NCBI GenBank assembly: GCA_937872925.1
Contig: CALMUT010000067.1
Span: forward strand, 1-64,000
DNA length: 64,000 nt
Source: an uncultured Myxococcales bacterium
GTDB lineage: Bacteria; Myxococcota_A; Polyangia; Polyangiales; Polyangiaceae
Direction: 5' to 3'
In this document: one piece after another, positions 60,043 to 64,000 of the stretch
How positions within the stretch are numbered: position 1 is the first letter of the stretch
How the letters are laid out: every line of letters starts with the position of its first letter
The notes under the pieces: generated by a model
The model's input: the letters and a program-made list of their open reading frames with translations, nothing else
Databases searched by the model: none
What the model was told of the DNA's origin: nothing
Made by a program: the position numbers and the translations under genes

Positions 60043-60668
60043 TGCATGGGCTAAGTCGGAAGCTGCTGGGGTGTGCTGCCGTCCTCGTCAGCGCACTCGG
60101 ATGCAATTCAACGGAGCAGGCTCCCAAAGCACAGGAACTGGAGCCGTCGCTTCGCGCGTACGTGCTCGACGCAGTCCCGAGCGACGTGGACAACCGGACC
60201 TTCGTAGACTTCGGAGGCAAAGTGCACCTGGTCGGCTACAAGGTCGAGCCGCAGAGCATCGTACGCCCGGGTGAAAGCTTCAAAATGACCCTGTATTGGC
60301 GGTCCGTCTCGCCACTGTCGCCGGGCTGGGGCCTGTTCACGCACCTGACCAGCCCCCGCGGCCGCTTGGACAACCCCGACAACGTCGGGCCACTGCGAGA
60401 CAACGCCAGCGGCGAGCAAGCGCTGCCCCCTAGCCGCTGGCAACCTGGCAAAGTGTACGTGGACGAACAGTCGCTCACCATGCCCCGCAACATCGTTGAC
60501 CCTGTCGTCACCGTTACGGTGGGCGTGTGGAAGGGCAATGCTCGCCTCGACATCCTGAGCGGCCGCGCGGACGCCGATCAGCGAGCAATCGTTGCACACA
60601 TTCGTACCGGGCTCGTGGCACCCAAACCCGTGGCCAAGAAGGTCGAGCCGAGCGCAGAGGTGCGCTGA
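60042..60668 (+). CDS. Lipoprotein with PMT-C-like beta-sandwich domain
   Basis: The ATG overlaps the ffh stop by one base (TAATG). The 208-residue protein has a lipoprotein signal (AAVLVSALGC) and one domain of about 150 residues: FGGKVHLVGYKVEP, VRPGESFKMTLYWRSVSP, WGLFTHLTSPRG, DNVGPL, WQPGKVYVDEQSL, TVTVGVWKGNARLDIL. This pattern (PG..h.h.hYWR, h.hFhHh) resembles the beta-sandwich found at the end of some membrane glycosyltransferases. It is a paralogue of the N-terminal half of the next protein. Its function is unknown. Confidence 0.7.
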   Translation: MHGLSRKLLGCAAVLVSALGCNSTEQAPKAQELEPSLRAYVLDAVPSDVDNRTFVDFGGKVHLVGYKVEPQSIVRPGESFKMTLYWRSVSPLSPGWGLFTHLTSPRGRLDNPDNVGPLRDNASGEQALPPSRWQPGKVYVDEQSLTMPRNIVDPVVTVTVGVWKGNARLDILSGRADADQRAIVAHIRTGLVAPKPVAKKVEPSAEVR

Positions 60669-60685
60669 AGCGTTGAGGAGGAAAG

Positions 60686-62104
60686 ATGCGGAAAGTTTTT
60701 GCCAGCCTGGTCCTGGTGTCTTTGGCAATGTCCGGCTGCGTGGGTGGTTCGACGGACACGAGTAAAGAAGACAAAGAGCGGTTGAAGTCTTTCGTGCTCG
60801 ACAAGGCTCCCGACAACATTCCCCACAAGCTAAACGTCAATTTCGACGGGAAGGCCATGCTGCTCGGCTATCGCATCGATCCGGAAGGACCGGTCAAACC
60901 CGGCGGCAAGGTCAAGCTGATCATGTATTGGCGCTGCGACAAAGACATCGAGGATGGGTGGAACCTCTTCACCCACGTGCTCGACGGCTCCGGCGAACGC
61001 GTGATCAACATCGACAACGTCGGTCCCATCCGAGAGTGGCGCGGCAACCGCCAGGCCATGTCGCCAAGCGTCTGGGAAGCCGGCAAGGTCTACGTTGACG
61101 AGCAAGAGTTCACGATCCCCGCCAACGTCAAGACGGCGAAGATCCAGGTCACCACGGGCATCTGGAAGGGCAACGACCGCATCAAGATCACCGCAGGTCC
61201 GACGGATCGTGAACACCGCGCATTGGTCGTGAGTCTAGATACCGGCGTCAAGCACACGCCGCCTCCGCCCGACACCCGGGTGCCGCTGCTGCGAGTCGAC
61301 AAACTCGAAAAGGACGTGAAGATCAAGGTGGACGGCAAGCTGGACGAAGAAGCATGGAGCACCGCCGCGGTGGCGGGCCCCTTCGTGGACGTCGCCACTG
61401 GCCGCCCCAATGCGACCTTCCCGGTCAACGGCAGCGTCAAGCTGCTGTGGGACGACGCCGGCATGTACCTAGGATTTGACGTGAAAGACCCAGACGTGGT
61501 CGGCGGCTTCGAGAAGAAAGCCAAAGATCCCAAGCTCTGGACCAAAGACACCGTAGAAATCATGGTCGACCCCGATGGGGATGGCGACAACAAGGACTAC
61601 TACGAGATCCAAATCAATCCGCAGAACCTGGTCTTCGACTCGAGATTCGACGAATACAACACGCCGAAGAAAGATCCCGACGGGCCCTTTGGCCACCAAG
61701 ACTGGTCGGCGAAGCTAAAGAGCGCCGTCAGCGTGAAGGGCACGCTGGACAAAGACGGCGACAAGGATGAAGGCTACGTGATCGAAGCGATGATCCCCTG
61801 GAAGAGCTTCGACAAGGCAAAGCAGGTCCCGCCAAAGATCGGAGACACCTGGCGCATGAACTTCTACGCCATGCAGGAGAACAATGGCGTCGCCTGGTCT
61901 GCGATCTTGGGCCAAGGCAACTTTCATAAGGCCTCCCGCTTCGGCAAAATCACCTGGGCTGAAAAGGGCTGGCAAGCGCCCGGCACAGCCCCCGCTCCCG
62001 CCGGCTCCATGGCGCCGGGCGTGGGCGTGCGCCCCCGGGTGCTGATGCCCAACAAGGATCTGATCAAGCGGCTGAAGCTGCCGAAGGCGGCACCCACGAA
62101 CTAG
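60686..62104 (+). CDS. Lipoprotein: paralogous beta-sandwich plus CBM9-like domain
   Basis: The ATG at 60686 follows a strong GAGGAGGAAAG. The 472-residue protein has a lipoprotein signal (SLVLVSLAMSGC), an N-terminal domain (about 28-190) clearly related to the preceding gene (GKAMLLGYRIDPEG, LIMYWRCDKD, NLFTHVLD, NIDNVGPIREW, EAGKVYVDEQEF, VTTGIWKGNDRI), and a C-terminal domain (about 205-430) of the carbohydrate-binding family-9/DOMON type (VDGKLDEEAWSTAAVAGPFV, LLWDDAGMYLGFDVKDPDV, DTVEIMVDPDGDGDN, YVIEAMIPWKSF). It probably binds sugar on the cell surface. Confidence 0.78.
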   Translation: MRKVFASLVLVSLAMSGCVGGSTDTSKEDKERLKSFVLDKAPDNIPHKLNVNFDGKAMLLGYRIDPEGPVKPGGKVKLIMYWRCDKDIEDGWNLFTHVLDGSGERVINIDNVGPIREWRGNRQAMSPSVWEAGKVYVDEQEFTIPANVKTAKIQVTTGIWKGNDRIKITAGPTDREHRALVVSLDTGVKHTPPPPDTRVPLLRVDKLEKDVKIKVDGKLDEEAWSTAAVAGPFVDVATGRPNATFPVNGSVKLLWDDAGMYLGFDVKDPDVVGGFEKKAKDPKLWTKDTVEIMVDPDGDGDNKDYYEIQINPQNLVFDSRFDEYNTPKKDPDGPFGHQDWSAKLKSAVSVKGTLDKDGDKDEGYVIEAMIPWKSFDKAKQVPPKIGDTWRMNFYAMQENNGVAWSAILGQGNFHKASRFGKITWAEKGWQAPGTAPAPAGSMAPGVGVRPRVLMPNKDLIKRLKLPKAAPTN

Positions 62105-62149
62105 CCCGGCCGCGGGATCGCCTGGTGCCGGTCACGGGCGGCCGAACTA

Positions 62150-62170
62150 TTGGCGTTTGCCCGACGCCAA
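62150..62170. terminator. Hairpin between convergent lipoprotein genes
   Basis: TTGGCGT and ACGCCAA form a perfect 7-bp stem around TTGCCCG, in the gap between the CBM9-like gene (stop 62104) and the convergent lipoprotein (stop 62175). There is no T-tract, so a termination role is only suggested by position. Confidence 0.45.
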
Positions 62171-62174
62171 GCGC

Positions 62175-62648
62175 CTACTTCAGGCCGTACGCCCGAACGA
62201 CTTCGCCTTCGAGATCCGCACAGCGCCGTGTTGCCACGCGGGAAGCCGCCAGGTCTTTTTCTGCGAGGGCCAGCTGGGCGGCGGCGCCGTCGACCCCGGC
62301 GTCGCGGGCAAGGTCCGCACTGAGCGCCTGAGTCGCCGCTTCCCCGCGCTGGTGCAGCGCGTAGGCGTCCGCACACTCGTCGCGCAGGACGCATAGTTTG
62401 GGCACTTCGCATGGCATCAAGCGCAAGCGATCGATGCCCGCGGCCTTGCCACTGGAGTCGGCAGCGCGAACAGAGCGCACGGCCAGGACGATGCGCTCGG
62501 CGTCGCCTTGTGCCTTTGCGCGCGCCTCGTCATCGCAGGCCGCGAGGACCGCAAGCAACCCCAGACAGACCCAGCAGAGCCTCGAACGACGCCGAGCGTC
62601 AGTCCGCGGCTTTGGGGGGTGGCCCCATCTGAATGCGCTCGCCCACAT
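62175..62648 (-). CDS. Small helical lipoprotein
   Basis: The only in-frame ATG, at 62648, lies 50 bp inside the end of the upstream gene and gives 157 residues. A long positively charged n-region (PRTDARRRSRL) precedes the lipoprotein signal CLGLLAVLAAC. The rest is helical with five Cys (LMPCEVPKLCVLRDEC, RRCADLEGE). No family is recognised. The overlap means it is translated together with the zinc-ribbon membrane protein. Confidence 0.6.
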   Translation of the reverse strand: MWASAFRWGHPPKPRTDARRRSRLCWVCLGLLAVLAACDDEARAKAQGDAERIVLAVRSVRAADSSGKAAGIDRLRLMPCEVPKLCVLRDECADAYALHQRGEAATQALSADLARDAGVDGAAAQLALAEKDLAASRVATRRCADLEGEVVRAYGLK

Positions 62649-63135
62649 ACGCGCCAATCAAAGTGAAAAGCACGCCGAGGGTGCTCATCAATACGTACAT
62701 GAAGGCCGGCATCGTCTTGACCGTCTGTGCGCGGAACAAGAAGAACGCAGTCGGGATCGCGATCAGGAAAGAAGCCACGACGGGCTCGATGAACGTCTTG
62801 CCCGGGGACACCAAGCCGACGAAGAGCCCTCCGATGAACCACACCGGGATCGCGACGATCATGCCGGCGGAACCCTCAAAGTCGAAAGCCGGCAGCACGA
62901 TGGGGAGGAAGACGACGATCGCGGCGGTGAGGACGCCCATGATGCCGATGGACACGCCGAACCACAGCGGGCTGAAGCCCTCCTGCTGATAGCGGCGTTC
63001 GAGCTCCTCCTGGCGCGACAGCACCCGTTTGAGGTCGTCGTTCTTGGCGCCGCACGACACACAACGGTTGTTGGGCAGCGGGGCGGTATTCTTGAACCCA
63101 CAAGAGGGGCAGATGATTTTCTTTACTTGAGCCAT
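62599..63135 (-). CDS. Zinc-ribbon membrane protein
   Basis: The ATG at 63135 gives 178 residues. The N-terminus is a zinc ribbon (CPSCGFKN ... RCVSCGAKN; C-x2-C pairs at about 8-11 and 25-28). Then a charged helix (RVLSRQEELERRYQQEG), and four membrane helices follow (WFGVSIGIMGVLTAAIVVFL, GMIVAIPVWFIGGLFVGLV, EPVVASFLIAIPTAFFLF, AFMYVLMSTLGVLFTLIGAY). The longer frame up to 63813 lies antisense to the next gene and is not used. Function unknown. Confidence 0.75.
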   Translation of the reverse strand: MAQVKKIICPSCGFKNTAPLPNNRCVSCGAKNDDLKRVLSRQEELERRYQQEGFSPLWFGVSIGIMGVLTAAIVVFLPIVLPAFDFEGSAGMIVAIPVWFIGGLFVGLVSPGKTFIEPVVASFLIAIPTAFFLFRAQTVKTMPAFMYVLMSTLGVLFTLIGAYVGERIQMGPPPKAAD

Positions 63136-63345
63136 CCGACTCGCCCGGTGCACCCTCTTTTGGGCGCCTTTCGTGACGACTGTCGCACAAATCCGCCGCG
63201 CGTGGAAACCACCTGAATGCATCGCTGCGGAAAGCGCATTTTTCCCGTCCGGGCGGGTGGCCGAGGGGTTTTCGGGGTATAGATTGACCGGGCCGGGGTG
63301 GGCTTCTTGGAACCTCCTCGGCAACCCGTTGTCGGACCCTTGATC

Positions 63346-64000
63346 ATGGCCCATCCCCACGAAACGGCCGAATTGCCCCTGAGCGTGGCAGAGGAGCGCG
63401 ATCCAGAGCTGGAGGCGCTGCCGGAGCCCCGACGCCCCGGCCGAGCCCTCACCTTGGCGACCCTGACCGCAACAGCCGTTGCCTCGCTGGCGATGGCCTT
63501 CGCCCTGCGCTCCGAGGCCGGCTATGCCCTGCAACAAGGGGCACCGGTGGCCCTGGGAAACCTGGCAGAGCTGGCCCCCGGGGCGGCCCAAGAAAACAAG
63601 TGGGTCCAGGGAGAAGCCCTGCTCGGCTCCAGCCGGGCGATCCGCTACGGCCGGCCCCTGGAGGGCGACAGCTATCGACTCGCGCCGGTGGCCGGCAATG
63701 ACAACGTCTGGGTGCAGGTCCGTGTGCCCCAGGGCATGGAAGGGCCTCGATTTGTCCCACCCACGTCCTTCGTCGGTCGTCTGGTGCCCATCCACGCGCC
63801 CGGTCTGCGTCATTCCGGCCTCGGTGCCGCCATCGAGTCAGCCGGCGCGGGCACGCCGCCCCCCGGTGCATGGCTGCTCATCGACGGAGAAGCCCCACGC
63901 ACAACCCGATGGGCCCTCGGTCTGATTGCTCTATTCATCGGATTCGCGGGGTTTTCTGCATACGGTTTGTTCCGCTTGCTGCGGCGTGCGGAGCCCGAAG
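63346..64000 (+). CDS. Membrane protein of unknown function, 3' end outside window
   Basis: The frame is open from ATG 63346 to the right edge (218 codons), beginning MAHPHETAELPLSVAEERD. One membrane helix lies at about 33-55 (LTLATLTATAVASLAMAFAL) and another near residues 188-208 (WALGLIALFIGFAGFSAYGL), with a periplasmic domain between them that is strand-rich (APVALGNLAELAPGAAQEN; YRLAPVAGNDNVWVQVRVPQ). No family is recognised. It diverges from the zinc-ribbon gene across 210 bp. Confidence 0.65.
   Translation, partial: MAHPHETAELPLSVAEERDPELEALPEPRRPGRALTLATLTATAVASLAMAFALRSEAGYALQQGAPVALGNLAELAPGAAQENKWVQGEALLGSSRAIRYGRPLEGDSYRLAPVAGNDNVWVQVRVPQGMEGPRFVPPTSFVGRLVPIHAPGLRHSGLGAAIESAGAGTPPPGAWLLIDGEAPRTTRWALGLIALFIGFAGFSAYGLFRLLRRAEPE

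Overview
The window comes from a high-GC bacterium of the Myxococcota, most likely an order such as Polyangiales. The signs are several Ser/Thr protein kinases (one with an AgmX/PglI-like C-terminal domain), many lipoproteins with Gly/Ser/Ala-rich linkers and Cys-rich domains (DUF4215-type, MopE-type), a MYXO-CTERM-like sorting tail, a fibro-slime domain and two ECF sigma/anti-sigma pairs. No rRNA, tRNA, CRISPR array or complete insertion sequence could be recognised. The content is mostly chromosomal core and envelope genes, with one eroded stretch at about 40-44 kb.

Layout. 1-15 kb: the end of an HNH nuclease gene with a hexapeptide-repeat arm, a 139-bp tandem repeat, a secreted trypsin-like protease, a 20-bp minisatellite, a Ser/Thr kinase, an esterase, a HupE/UreJ-type membrane protein, a PAS hybrid histidine kinase, a fibro-slime/DUF4215 lipoprotein, the first ECF sigma module, a beta-helix protein and a lipoprotein. 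15-29 kb: a small winged-helix gene overlapping a TerB-like gene tail to tail, a MATE exporter, a cytochrome P450 coupled to a DUF4349-like barrel protein, a PHP-domain lipoprotein, the ribosome-rescue factor arfB, Cys-rich lipoproteins, a zinc-ribbon membrane protein and the second ECF sigma module with a FecR-like anti-sigma factor. 29-38 kb: a TonB-dependent receptor with an overlapping lipoprotein, two ferritin-like proteins, a half-size UPF0016 transporter, and a carbamoyltransferase-amidase pair.

38-44 kb: a WGR-domain protein, then about 1 kb of degenerate sequence, a small lipoprotein, a junction between the tail of a PIN-domain toxin gene and a 39-bp piece of an amidase gene, a thioesterase, a truncated beta-propeller-like ORF and rsgA. 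44-57.6 kb: a VOC protein, a membrane protein overlapping an SGNH hydrolase, MscS and CPBP membrane proteins, lipoproteins, a pseudokinase with a TonB-like periplasmic arm followed by a TPR protein, an RpoH-like sigma factor overlapping rsmI, and a further kinase. 57.6-64 kb: a lipoprotein, ffh, two paralogous lipoproteins (one carrying a CBM9-like domain), a small lipoprotein, a zinc-ribbon membrane protein and the start of an unknown membrane protein that runs off the right end.

How genes may work together. Both ECF sigma genes overlap a membrane-bound partner by ATGA, and both sit beside a secreted protein made of a small N-terminal domain, a Pro-rich linker and a predicted beta-rich domain, which suggests envelope sensing (inference). 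The pseudokinase and TPR genes look like one operon, as do carbamoyltransferase/amidase, TonB receptor/lipoprotein, the two ferritin-like genes, and barrel protein/P450. Several divergent intergenic regions contain perfect dyads that may be operators.
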